Shown here piece after piece: positions 10,451-22,382 of a stretch of 64,000 bases of DNA. The stretch is from Hymenopus coronatus (taxonomy: Eukaryota; Arthropoda; Insecta; Mantodea; Hymenopodidae). A program made the translations under genes and the position numbers. Below the pieces are notes generated by a model, which saw nothing but the letters and a program-made list of their open reading frames with translations, was not told the origin of the DNA and searched no databases. Positions within the stretch are counted from its first letter, which is position 1, and each line of letters starts with the position of its first letter. The stretch lies in NCBI GenBank assembly GCA_030762935.1, contig CM060897.1, positions 109,458,176-109,522,175 of the forward strand, in the 5' to 3' direction.

Positions 10451-11317
10451 AAAGTCTTGTGTGTTCCATTCACATGACTTTCTCTACATCTGTGCTACAA
10501 ATCATTGTTAAAAAGCTTATTCTTTTATTTACTTCATGCTAATCAGGAAAAAGTTTCAGAAATGATCTTATTATTTGTTTCCATTTAAGTGAAAGAAAAA
10601 CAAAGGAGTACACTAAAGCGACAGTCAAAAGCTGGTTGCTCTGTGATTAAAGTTCCTTTGTTTGTATGGTCAGGAGTTGACAAATTCCCGTATGACAAAA
10701 GTATTTTAAATCTGAAACCAATAACAAGGAATATCTAAAAAAATGATCAACTCCATGAAAAAAATGTACATAACAAATTGTGTGTTTTAACGAGATCTAT
10801 ATTTTCCATTGAGTAAGTTTTTGTCTATCTCTTACGGTTTGCCAGTTATGCAAAATTCCGCAAAATCCATCCAGAATAAAGATGTCTTCAGAAACAATTC
10901 CGAGAGAATTCAAGATGAACATTTTGTTTGTCATGTAATTATTTGTAATATACGATATTTTAATCAAATTACTTAAAGCCATTTTTGAAAAACATAAAAT
11001 TTTCGAAAAATTTTCCAGTATAGGGTTGTTGGGTGTGGGAGGATTTTCTTGGAAATCTTCGTGTCCTATCCTTGAAAGATACTGAACTTAAATACTAAAT
11101 TTGGTATTTAATGGCATTTTCGTTTTTGAACTATTCTGCCCACATACACAACACACACAGACATACTGATAGACACAAACACGGACAGTTTTATAAAAAT
11201 GCTTTTTTGGATTCTGGGGGTCTGAAAACATATATTTCCGGTGAAATCTCGATATCAAATTTTTGGGTGCAATACACTTCCTATGCATATATACATTGTA
11301 CGTGTAAAGAGAGTAAA
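10451..11317 (+). mobile_element. AHF repeat copy, near full length
   Basis: It begins AAAGTCTTGTGTGTTCCATT and ends with TACATTGTACGTGTAAAGAG. The CA-rich block is at about 11138-11160. Opposite-strand frames here (10797-10982, 11088-11327) follow the repeat, not a gene. Confidence 0.85.
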
Positions 11318-11349
11318 ATTTGAGCATATAGTCATCATCATATGTCTTA

Positions 11350-12335
11350 AGGGAAAAAAATGAAATATTCTATTCACATGACGTTATTTGGGTGTTTTGA
11401 AACCTATTCTTACAAAACACCTTTTATCTACATCATGCTAATCGAAATAAATATTTGAAAAATGGTCTTATTAAATTCTTCCTAGTAAGCAAATGGTACA
11501 TAAGAAAATGCACTATACCAAAGTGATAGACAAATGTTTTAAAATCTGGGTGCCATGTGAAACAATTTAAATACGGCTCTCTATGTACGATCAGCAGCAA
11601 AACAAAAGAGAAATGGAACGAAAGGTGACGTCTTGTTTGAGAAAGCTTTTAAGTAATGCAACATTGAAACCGATAACAAAGAATATCTCGAAACGTTTAA
11701 TCCTGTAGAAAAAAACCGTATGTTGTATAACAAACTGTGTGCTTTAACGAAATCTACATTTTTCTGTAGTATTTTTTGTCTATGTCTTACGGTTTACCAG
11801 TTATATCAAATTCATCTGGAATAAAAAGATCTTCAGAGGCTATTCCCAGAAAATTCTAGACTAACATTGCATTTTCTATGAAAGTATCTCAAAATCTTTA
11901 TTTCGGATTAATTTTGCTGCATTTTGCATAAATGGTAAACCGCAAGAAATAGGCAACAACTTACTACACATAAAATGTAGAGCTCGTTAAAACACACAAT
12001 TTATGTCATATACGATATTTTTGTTTTTTGTTTTTTTGTTTTGTACAATTGACCACTTCTGAACTATTCTTTGTTATTGGGTTCAGCTTTAAAATACTTA
12101 TACTTTAATCTTTTTGGAATTTATCAACGCCTGGCCATATAAACAAAGGAATTTCAATCACATAGTAACCAGCTTTTAAAACATTTTACTATCGGGTTAG
12201 TTTTGTGTGTGTGTTCCCTTATTTCCCTTCTACTTACAAAGGGAGCAAGTAGTAAGAGCATGTTTCTGATAATGTTTATCTCCATTAGCATGAAGTGCCT
12301 TTAACAAAACTTTCTGAAAGAGATGTAGGGAAAAT
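11350..12335. repeat. Two AHF half-copies fused head to head (inverted pair)
   Basis: 11350-11895 is a plus-orientation left half (TATTCTATTCACATGACG to about CATTTTCTATGAAAG). From about 11896 the sequence continues in minus orientation (TGCATAAATGGTAAACCGC and on to GAAAGAGATGTAGGG near 12330). Both halves lack the hairpin end, so the outer arms form a large imperfect inverted repeat of roughly 450-500 bp. Confidence 0.75.
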
Positions 12336-12544
12336 CCTTTTTATCATTTAGTGATATTTTTAAACTTGAATTTATTCCTGATATCATCACGTCTCTTAAT
12401 GTTTTCTATCAATACGAGTAGATCTTAAAGTTTCTATCTCTGTAGCTTCCATCATGCTTTGTGCTTTCCTTGTATTCTGTTTCGTTTTAGCCGTATATGG
12501 TTTTACGACGCTGTGCAAGTTCGAATTTTCATATCGTCTTGTAA

Positions 12545-13708
12545 GTTTTTACTTTCTCTACACGTACTGGGTACAGAGTGTATAGAGAAGCTACTGTAAC
12601 GCATCCAAAAATTCCATAAGGGGATTTCACCGGAAATATATGTTTTGATATCTCCTGAATCCAAAACACGCATTTTTAGAAACATGTCCGTGTGTGTATC
12701 TATTTGGGCAGCATAGCTCAAAAACGAAGCCATTAAATACCAAATTGGTAACATTCCAAGGATGTGACACATAGTTTTCAAGAAAATCCCTCCACTCCCA
12801 ACTACCCTTTACATGAACAATTTTTTAAATATTTTTATTTTCTAAAAAATGGCTGTAATCATTTTGTTTAAAATATCGTATATTAAGATATTTACCTGAC
12901 CAGATATTTACCCCACAACAAACTACCCTTTGCAGGGAAAATTTTTTGAAAATTTTGTTTTTCTCAAAAATGGCTCTACCGATTTTGATTAAAATACTGT
13001 ATATAAAATATATTCACTTCACAAATAAAACACATTTTTAATTTTCTGGGAATAGCCTCTGAAGATCTTTTATTCTGAATGAATTTAGCTGAGTTTTGCA
13101 TAACTGGCAAACCATGAGGTATAGACAAACATTTGCTACAGAAACAATGTGGATATCGCTAAAATACATATTTCTGTGGCATTGGTCTTTTTGTGCTTAG
13201 ACAGTAGTGATATGCTCTGTGTTTCTTCAGAAACAGTCCTCTGTAGATAGAGGCTTATTTATTTTAAATCACTATTGCCTTAGCAGGAAAAAGCCAGTTT
13301 TGGAGTTATCATGTTCTATCCATATACCACAGAATTTATGTAATACACATTTTTTTCGAGGAGTTGACCGTTTCCGAGATATTCCTTTTAATTGGTTTCA
13401 ATTTTAAACTACTTAAACTTTTCTCAAACGGGAGTGACGTTTCACAGCTCTTGTTTTACTGCAGACCATGCAAACGAACTTCAATTATTTCATATAGGAC
13501 CAGCTTTTAAAAGATTTGACTATCGATTTATCGCAGTATATTCCAATATGTCTCTTCTACTTACAAAGATGCAAGTAATAAGGCAGTTTATGCTAATGTT
13601 TATCTCGATTTGCATGAAGTAAATAGAAGAAAAGGTTTTTTAAGTATACATTTGTTACAGAGATATAGAGATAGTCATGTGAATGGAACACATGATACTT
13701 TTTTGTAG
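12545..13708 (-). mobile_element. AHF repeat copy with internal duplication and insertion
   Basis: It starts TTTTTACTTTCTCTACACG and ends AGTCATGTGAATGGAACACA. The block from CAACTACCCTTT to the following TATTTAC motif occurs twice in direct order (about 12789-12905 and 12906-13022). A foreign segment of about 150 bp (13175-13320) interrupts the copy before TTTTTTTCGAGGAGTTGACC resumes. Confidence 0.8.
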
Positions 13709-15914
13709 TGTTGGAGGGTGAGGAGGAAGCAAACACTATTTGAGGAGAATTGAGGACGTGTAAGTAAACGAGCAGTGTGGACATGAAGACGGTTAGGGAA
13801 CACACACGCTTGTCCATTAGCCGGATGGGATTGAGGTAAACAACACGGCCTCTATCGAGAGGCTGCGGTATCGAAAATCAATTACACGACTTGCTTTAGC
13901 TTCTCTTTGGCAAACTGCAGCCGAGAGCATTGATTTGGTAAACTCTTCATTATAGCTTCATAGCACTACTGTGTTTACCTTGAAGAAGGACACTGCAAGG
14001 CTAGCAGAAACAAAAGTTCTTCTTGCATTACAGCAAGATAAATATGAGAGATTGCATTATCAGGTCAATGAGTGTTAAAGCAAGTAACATGATTGGTCGT
14101 AGGATGCTGGGTAAACAATACCTTTAAATTACGAAAGAGCACGTTCGTTTTGACTGTATATCCTTAATAACATTTTTCCACAAATCTTTGCGTTCTTGAG
14201 ATAACAGATTTAATATACTTCGGTTACACCAATTAAACCACCATTACATCTATATAGATATTATTTCTTCACTTTCACTCAACGTAATATCTTATTATAA
14301 AGCTTTGATAATTTCTGAAGTTTACTTTTGGTCTTTAAAGTTCAATATAACACGGTATTTAAATTGAAATATATCACAAGTAATTCGATTGCTTTCTTTT
14401 CTTCCATTGCTTTACAAACTATTCGGATAGGAAGCATTCATATCGTTCATACAGGTTCATGTAGCAAAATTCAGAACTACCAATATTTGAATAAAATTAT
14501 CACTAGCCATTAAAAGATTGTAGAACAAGAGCAAAGTGTTGCGTTAGATCTAAGTTAGTGTGTGTAAATAAGCTAATTTTAGTAATTTATTTATTTAATT
14601 TGACTCTAATAACTTCTACTGGCTTCTTCTCTGGTAAAGTTTTATAAGTTGGCGGCATGTATATTTCATTACTTCTGGCCCGGAAATAGTTGCTTCCCGC
14701 CTAGAAACCGCTGCTATATCTTTTCCCACCACATAAATGTTCGTAAATTTGTTATTTATGAAAGTGTGTTTACAGTGAGGGTGTGGTGGCTCTGCAGTGG
14801 ATAATAAGGTTAGTTTTACATCTTTAAATGCGTTATATTACACTATGAAACCGACGTACATATTTACTAAAGTAATTACTATTTTTTAAACAATATTGCA
14901 ACACCTCAAAATCAGTAGGTTCACTTTAGACTCAACAGGTTAAATTTTAATTCATTAGCTTCTGTTTCTCTGGCAACAATAAATAAGCACGAAAGCCAAA
15001 AATGATTTTAACGTAACCTAATATAAGAAATATGGAACTGAAGACGCATTTAGAATATTACGCAATATTAATAGGAAGAGTTATCAGGTTAAATAACATT
15101 TTGAGAAACCTGAATTACACGATTATGCTTCTTTTTTGTGAATTATAAAAATATGTAACTACCCTATTAAAACAAGACGAAAACAGAACATCAATGAGAA
15201 CTTATTTTAATTTTCTCAAAATAGTTCAATTGGATACGCCAATAGTCGAGCTTATACTACGACTGATGCTTCAGGATATTCTTCCATCAAGTGAAGGATT
15301 TTCTCTTCCTATTTTTTTCTTCCTCTTCTTCTTGAGCAGCATTTCTTTGGTTAACCCCTTCAACACGAGGGGATTCACTTACTGTATTTAGAACTTTTTG
15401 ACAGATGAAAACAAATGCCGTGACAAATTCATTCTACAGCTGCCGTATTATGATGTATTTCACCGTAAATAAGCAACCTTTCAAAATATTCGATAGTAGT
15501 AATGTGATCCACTTTGTAACTGACAATCTGCAGTTTCAAAAACAAGCCATAAGCGCAATAAATAAACAAACAGGTGAAGTGCATTTCTTCCTATCTTATA
15601 GCGTAGGCATGTTGTAAAATATTCGTGGCTAATGATATAGATTCAAATTAGACACATTTTGAAAGCTTATAATAATAAGACTGCAGATTTAATTCAAAAT
15701 TATTTACACATGCAGAAAGTATTTATGTTTTAATCTCCTCTAAGAAGTATTTGAAAAAGTATTCAATATTCGTAACATCTTCATTTACAGTAGAATTAAT
15801 ATCTATTAATAGATTTTAGATATTTTCTTAAAAAGTACTTTAAAATAGCAAAACTGCAATAAGAGTTTTTGTTTCTATTCATTAAAAGATAGCTATGTTA
15901 AAGGATACCAATAG
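13709..15914. other. 2.2 kb unrecognised AT-rich region
   Basis: No AHF, SINE or transposase similarity was seen. Open frames (for example 15194-15391, 65 codons with a hydrophobic middle; 15405-15617, 70 codons) are short, AT-driven and without motifs I recognise. It is one of the few large blocks free of identifiable repeats, so unique sequence, an intron or regulatory DNA would be possible. Confidence 0.4.
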
Positions 15915-16585
15915 TTACCTTCCAATAAGGGAATACTATAGGCTAAAGTAACTGTCAAATCTTTTAAAAACTGGTTGTTATGAGAACAACTGAAGTTCGG
16001 CTCGCTTTTTATTTCTAGTAAATCAAAAATGAGATGGAACGAAAAAAATGAGAAAAAGTTTGGAGTTTAAATTAAAACCAATAATAAGGAATATCTCGGA
16101 AACAGTTAATTCATATATTGTTATATGTTAGCTGTGTGTTTAAATGAGATATACATTTTTATGTAGTAAGATTTTCCTATTTGTTACAGTTTACCAGTTA
16201 GGTAAATTCAGCATAATTCATCCAGAATGAACAGCCTTCAAAAGTTATTCTCAGAAAATTCAAGATGAATATTTTATTTGTTATGTAAATATATTTAATA
16301 TACGGAACAAAAATTCTGTAGCCATTTTTAAGAAAAACCTAATTTTAAAAAAATGTTCCATGTAAAGATTGGTTTGGGGTGGGAAGATACTAAACTTAAA
16401 CACCAAGTTTATTATATTTAACGTTCATTAATTTTGAGCTATACCCTCCTCAAGCACACACGAACCATGTGCGCGCGCACACACATGCATACACACGATT
16501 TTGAATTCTCAAAACATATATTTCTAGCAAAATCTTGACAACGAGTGTTTGGATGGAGTACAATACAAGTGCAGAGAAAGAAAAA
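15915..16585 (+). mobile_element. AHF repeat copy, left-truncated
   Basis: It begins at AATAAGGGAATACTATAGGC and ends GCAGAGAAAGAAAAA. The GC/CA-rich microsatellite is at about 16469-16490. The hairpin is mostly deleted. The next copy starts within a few bases. Confidence 0.75.
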
Positions 16586-17265
16586 CATCTGATGTGTTTC
16601 ATTCACATGATCTTCTCTACATCTTATTTACAAATTATTTTTAAAAAACTTGCTAATTCTTCTGTTTACTTCATGCTAATCGAGATGAACGTCAGCAGAA
16701 ACTATATTATTGCTGCTTCCTCGTACGCAAAAGGGAAATAAGAGAATACACTAGGCTAAAGCGATAGGTAATTAATATTTTTAAAACTGGTTGAAATCCC
16801 TTTCTTTATATGGTTCAAGAGAATATTTTCCTGTTCGAGAATATTTTTAAGTATTTTAAAACTGAAACCAATAAAAAGAATGTATTGGAAATGATTAACT
16901 TAAGGAAAAGAATGTATTTGACATAAATTATGTGTTTTAGCGAACTCTGCATTTTATGTAGTATTTTTCTTTCTCTTACGGTTCTCTAGTTATGCAAAAG
17001 TCATCCAGAATGAAGAGTTCTTTAGAGGCTATTCCCCGAAAGTTCAAGATATTTTATTTGTCATATAAATATCTTTAATACACGATATTTAATCAAAAAC
17101 ATTATTTTCATTTGTGGGAGAATCAAAATTTTGGAAATGTTTTCTATGAACGATTGCTGGGAGTGGAGAGAATTTAATCAAAATATTCGTGTCGCATCCT
17201 TGGGAGATATTAAACTTAAATACCAAGTTTTGTATTTTACCATCTTTGTATTTTTGAGCTATCGT
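16586..17265 (+). mobile_element. AHF repeat copy, right-truncated
   Basis: It starts ACATCTGATGTGTTTCATTC and stops after GAGCTATCGTGTTC, where an (AAAT)n microsatellite takes over. Microsatellite and hairpin end of AHF are both absent. Confidence 0.8.
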
Positions 17266-17297
17266 GTTCAATAAATAAATAAATAAATAAATAAATG
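17266..17297. repeat. (AAAT)n microsatellite
   Basis: About seven AAAT units replace the right end of the preceding AHF copy. Such a tail could mark the 3' end of a lost retroelement insertion. Confidence 0.8.
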
Positions 17298-17654
17298 GAT
17301 TTACTGTCTGAAAGCATATACATTGCATAGATATTGTCAATTACATAATGAGGAAAATAATATAATTTAAAACAACAATACCCCCAATCAGGAAGTACTA
17401 ATACTTATTGCTTCAAAATATTTGTTGACATCATATAGCTATAGATCTAATAGAAGTCTTTTACCTGCTATTTTAAAATTATTAATGTCCAGGTTTTTAA
17501 TATGTGCTGTGGCAGTTCATTACACAATTTTACACCAAAGTGATTAAAATGTTTTTATTTTTGCTCTTCTGCACAAATGAGTCCCTAACTGTTGATTATT
17601 CCTAGTGTAATACTCATGATTGGCAATATTGGGTAAATATTTCTCAATATTAAT
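17298..17654. other. Unrecognised AT-rich stretch
   Basis: No frame, repeat end or RNA-like fold was recognised between two AHF copies. Confidence 0.4.
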
Positions 17655-18474
17655 ATTTTCTGTATACGTACTATATACATAGTGTATAGAGAAGGTACTA
17701 TATTGCACCCACAAATTCGGTACCGAAATTTCACCGGAAATATATGTTTTGAGACCCCCTGTATCAAAAATAAAATTAGAAAAATGTCCGTGTGTGTCTG
17801 TGAGCAGCATAGCTCAAAAACGAAAAGTCCGTTAAATACCAAACTTGGTACTTAAATTCAGTATGTTCCAAGAATGCGACACGAAGATTTTCAAGAAAAT
17901 TCCCTCACCCGCAACTCCCTTTACATGGAAAACTTTTCAAAACTTTTGATTTTCTCAAAAATGGCCAAACGATTTTGATTAAAATATATATAAAAGACAT
18001 TTACATGAGTAATAAAATGTACATCTTGAATTTTCTGGGAATAGCCTCTGAAAATATCTTTATTCTGGATGAATTTTGCGAAAATTTGCACAAATGATAA
18101 CCGTAAGACATAGAGAGCTCGTTAAAACACACAAGTTATGTTATATACATTTTTTTCGAGGAGTTGATCATTTTTGAGATATTTCTGTTATTGGTTTCAG
18201 CAATAAAATACTCATATTTTTCTCATACGGGAATTAGTAAACTCCTGTGCATACAAACAAAGGAACTTCAATCACATAGAAACCAGCTTTTGACTATCAC
18301 TTTAACCTATGGTACTCCCTTATTTCCCTTCTACTTACATGGAAGCAAGTAATAAGATAATTTCTGCTAATTTTTTGTCGATTAGCATGAAGTAGAAGAA
18401 TAAGCTGTTTAACAATAATTTGCTGTGGAGATACAGAGAAAGTCATGAGAATGGAACACATAAGATTGTTTTTT
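17655..18474 (-). mobile_element. AHF repeat copy, near full length
   Basis: The stem-loop ACTATATACATAGTG is at the left and AGTCATGAGAATGGAACAC at the right. The GT stretch is at about 17787-17797. The 85- and 88-codon frames inside are products of the repeat. Confidence 0.85.
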
Positions 18475-18504
18475 ACATGCAACACATATTTAATAACATA
18501 TAAA

Positions 18505-18592
18505 GAAACAACACACAGGCACACACACTTACACTAACACATGCATAGGCACCTTTTTCTAAAAATTGTTTTTTGGGACTTCGGGGTTCTGA
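18505..18592 (+). mobile_element. AHF internal fragment
   Basis: CACACTTACACTAACACATG followed by CACCTTTTTCTAAAAATTG and GACTTCGGGG matches the plus-orientation microsatellite block and the sequence after it. It ends abruptly. Confidence 0.6.
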
Positions 18593-18990
18593 GTTGTAAA
18601 AAAACTGGTATAAAACTGTATGGTGATAGGAAGAGGAATATGGCCGCAGTTAATTTTGCCCACCTAAATTTGAGCTGTGGACCATGTTGCAGGGATGCCA
18701 ATATCGGAAGAAGGGCTTCAAATGAGCGAATTGCTGAATCACTGGGGTGATAGCTAATTACGGTAAATACGTTACGGAATGGTTATCTTTAGCCCCTAGC
18801 TGTACATCCATGTGCTCCATGTTGCAGTAATGCTAATTATATTACAGTGCTATCGAAACATGGGCAGCATGGAAGCCAGGTCAGCTATAGCCAATATTCC
18901 CTGTGCTACACGTTTGATTTTACTTCCTGAATATTAACTTGTACCGTCACTTGCAAAAAATCTTTCTAATATCCCAGATTGTCATCTTAT
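18593..18990. other. Unrecognised, moderately GC-richer stretch
   Basis: CCATGTTGCAGGGATGC at about 18681 and CCATGTTGCAGTAATGC at about 18820 are related 17-mers about 140 bp apart, suggesting a small internal duplication. The 69-codon frame at 18541-18750 spans an AHF fragment and this segment and is not convincing. Confidence 0.4.
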
Positions 18991-19588
18991 TTTACTTTCT
19001 CTACACGTAATATGTACATAGTGTAAAGGGAAAGTGTTGTATTCCACCCAAAAATTCGATAGCAAGATTTCATTGGAAATGCACGTTTTAGATTCCCTGT
19101 ATTAAAAAAAATCATTTTTAGGAAAAAAGGTGTGTGTGAATATGTGTTGGACTGTGTGAACACAACTCAAAAACAAAAAATTGCTAAAATACCATAAAAA
19201 TAAAATTTTTACATAAAAATGTAAATCTTGATAAAGCGTACAATTTATGTAATTTACACTTTTTTCGGGGAGTTGACCATTTTTGACACATTCCTTGTTA
19301 TTGGTTTCAGTTTTAAAGTACTTAAACTTTTCACATATGGGAATTTGTCATCTCCTGACAAAGAAAAGAACAGCCTTTCAATCATATGGCAAAGAGCTTT
19401 TAAAGAATTGGACTATCTCTTTAGGCTAGTCCACTATTTCCCTTCGAGTTACAAGAAAGCAAGTATGGAGACCATTTCTGCTAATGTTTATCTCGATTAG
19501 CATGAAGTAACTAAAGGAATAAGCTTTTTGATATTCATTTGTTACTGATACGCAGAGAAAGCCATGTGAATGGAACACACCAGTTTTT
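18991..19588 (-). mobile_element. AHF repeat copy with internal deletion
   Basis: It starts TTTTACTTTCTCTACACG and ends AAGCCATGTGAATGGAACAC. About 250-300 bp of the middle, including the ACTACCCTTTACATG block, is missing around 19195-19230. Confidence 0.8.
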
Positions 19589-20395
19589 TTTTTTAATTTC
19601 TCTACTGCATATACTAAGTACGGGACTATAAAAATATTTTATGCCGAGATTTCGGTATATCTATATTTAGGCTCCCGAAAAAAAAAAAACGTTTTAAAGA
19701 AAAATGTCCATGTGTATGACCGTGTGTTTGAACAGCATAACTCAAAAACGACAACCGGCTAAATATAAAACCTAGATTATTATTCAACTAAGGATGTATA
19801 CGAATATTAACAAGAAAATCCTGGTACAAGAAAGTCCTCTACATGGTACATTTTTTATTTTTGTTTTCAAATATTGTTGTAACGAATTTGATTAAAATAA
19901 AATATGATTTATGATATTTTCATGACCAATGAAATTTATGCTTTGTATTTTCTGAGAATAGTCTCTGAAGCCCGCTTCATTCTGGAATACCTTTTACGGT
20001 GAGAGACAGACAAAATACTTATACAAAATGTTTATATTAATTACATGTTTTTGTGGAGTTAACCATTTCCGAAATATTCCTTGTTATTTATTTCAATTTT
20101 AATATCTTATACTTCCTCAAACGGGATGTCAATCGTTTTACTTTCTCCCAGTCAAGCAAAAGAGAAAGGATTTCTAACGTCATTACATAGTGACCAGCTC
20201 TTAAAGGATTTGACTATCGCTTAAGCCTAGGGTACTCGCTTATTGTTTCATATCTAATAGAAAATATGTAGGTAATAAAAACATTTATGTAAAGCTTTTT
20301 TGAGATAAAACATGAAGTAGGCAGAGAAATACATTTTTTACAGAATAGTTTGTAGAAGAGCAGTTAGAGAAAGACATGTCAGATTTTCCTTTAAG
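19589..20395 (-). mobile_element. AHF repeat copy, tandem with the previous copy
   Basis: It begins TTTAATTTCTCTACTGCA directly after the T-run ending the previous copy and ends GAAAGACATGTCAGATTTTC. The hairpin arms are decayed. Confidence 0.8.
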
Positions 20396-21477
20396 TAATT
20401 TTAGAACTACTAAAATATGACTTCACCCTTCCCTCTACTTCTTTATTTAGTTTAATTTTGGGAAATACACATAAAGCACAAAAATTACAGAAGATGGAAT
20501 TAGGGTAACATTTTCTGATATAGGGTATAAATAAAGCGAGTTTGAAGGCCTAATGAGATGATATTTTAAAGATGGCTCTGAACGAAGGTTTCTCTGTTCT
20601 ATTGAAGCGCGCTAAGTGTTGCCAATCATTCACTTCAAATATATTTGGTGAAGAAATTTGTACTGAAACAGAGAGACTTGCAAATACCAACTAAAGCTGT
20701 TTAATTGTAACAGTAAACATGTATCAAGCATTCTGTGTGATCGATTAATTTATTGTGAGGAATCCCTCATACATATTCAACGTTTACATCGGGGAAAAAA
20801 AAGCTTCATACTCGTACATAAATTTGAATTATTATTTGAATGTATTAACACTCATTCAAAATGCTATATTTACTTCCGTTTGAATATATTATTATTTTGT
20901 TACGTATGTAGCGATTACACCTCTCCCTACAGCTCTACAAATAGCAAACAATGAATGACGCCATGGGATATGACAGAAAATATTATGACCTAGCTGTATC
21001 GCTTCATCAGATACACGTAATTCTACGGAATGAATGCTTCTCAGTCGGGACCAAGTTTGGAAACATCCTCACCGAGCCGTGGAGAAGAGACAAGTAGTTA
21101 TCACACAGATAGTGAGAGAGCCACTACCGTTAGGCACTAATAGCAACTACTTCGCGAAGTCCACGACGGTAAGGCAATTCTGGGGTATGTTTGGCTGGGC
21201 TAAATTTGGGGAACATCTTTCGAAAAGTCAAAACCATTTGTATTTAATACTCCCTAGGGAATTGCAGCAGAACATTGCATATTACTGTCTAAAAAACTTT
21301 AAATCACTTATATGCAATTGAATTAAATTAGTTCAGTAATTTGTATTCAGTTTGGTAATTTACACTGTGCTATATTCTATCAAGAAACCAAGGAAATTAA
21401 ATCGTTACCAGTAGAGAAAATTAAACAGTTGCAATTGTGCAAAGTATTACAACAGCATTTGTTAATAAATTATGAAA
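20396..21477. other. Unrecognised AT-rich stretch
   Basis: The longest frame, 21034-21321 (95 codons), has no motif I recognise and lies in otherwise non-coding sequence. No repeat ends are visible. Confidence 0.4.
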
Positions 21478-21960
21478 GCTTATCAAAGTTCTTATTTCTA
21501 AAGCCCTCTTCATTGTGGATGACTTCTGTATAACTGATAAATAGTAACAAATATGCAAAAACGAACCACGCAAAAAGTCAGAGCTTGTTAAAGAAAAAGA
21601 TTTAGGTCAAATACATTTTTTGCGGAGTTTACTATTTCCGATATATTTCTTGTTAACAGACTCAACTTAAGAATTTTTAAACGTTCTTCAAATGGGAATC
21701 ATTTTTTGTGTTTCCTGCTCCTGGTCAAGCAAGGAGAACGGAATTTGAAGGTCATCACATAGCGATCGGCTCTTAAAACCTTTGACAATCGCCTAAACTT
21801 AGTGTCTTCTTATCCTTTATATACAAGATATAAGTAATATATAATAAAGCATTTACACAAATATTTATATGGATTAAAGTAAAATAGAATAATTATATTT
21901 TATAGGAAGAAGTTTGCAGAAGAAGTCACAATATATTTTTACATCCGTGATTGCATAACA
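21478..21960 (-). mobile_element. AHF repeat copy, right half only, degraded
   Basis: Blocks related to CTTCATTCTGGATGA, TTTTGCGGAGTTTAC and ATCACATAGCGA occur in family order. The hairpin half is absent and the end AGAAGTCACAATATA is decayed. Confidence 0.65.
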
Positions 21961-22382
21961 GTTATGTCAGCTCTAAGATAATATTAAGTACATATATAAT
22001 AATCAGTAGATATAAAACAAGTGCAAAAGTGTTAATATTGTTAAGACAAACTTGTACAATTTCTAAAATGCTAATCTATAAAACCATGTTTTAATTACTT
22101 TATTGCAAATGCTTGCCAAAGGAAAAATATCCTTTCCCTTCTAAGTAGATTTTCGAATTTAAAGTTACTGAGATAGGCATTTCTAAAAACATTGCGAACT
22201 TAATTACATTTTTGGCATAAATCCAGATGTGAAGTGTTGTTTTCCTGAAGTTAATGTTAGAGATTTGTGCCAAATCATATCTTTCTCTAAAGCGCAGATA
22301 TGTGAATGGCTCTATGTATGGAAGAGTAAAACAATGGTATTACAAAAGGATAGAAATATAACCATTTCTCCTATTTAAGAGC
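21961..22382. other. Unrecognised AT-rich stretch
   Basis: No frame or repeat signature; it forms the left flank of the mariner element. Confidence 0.4.
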
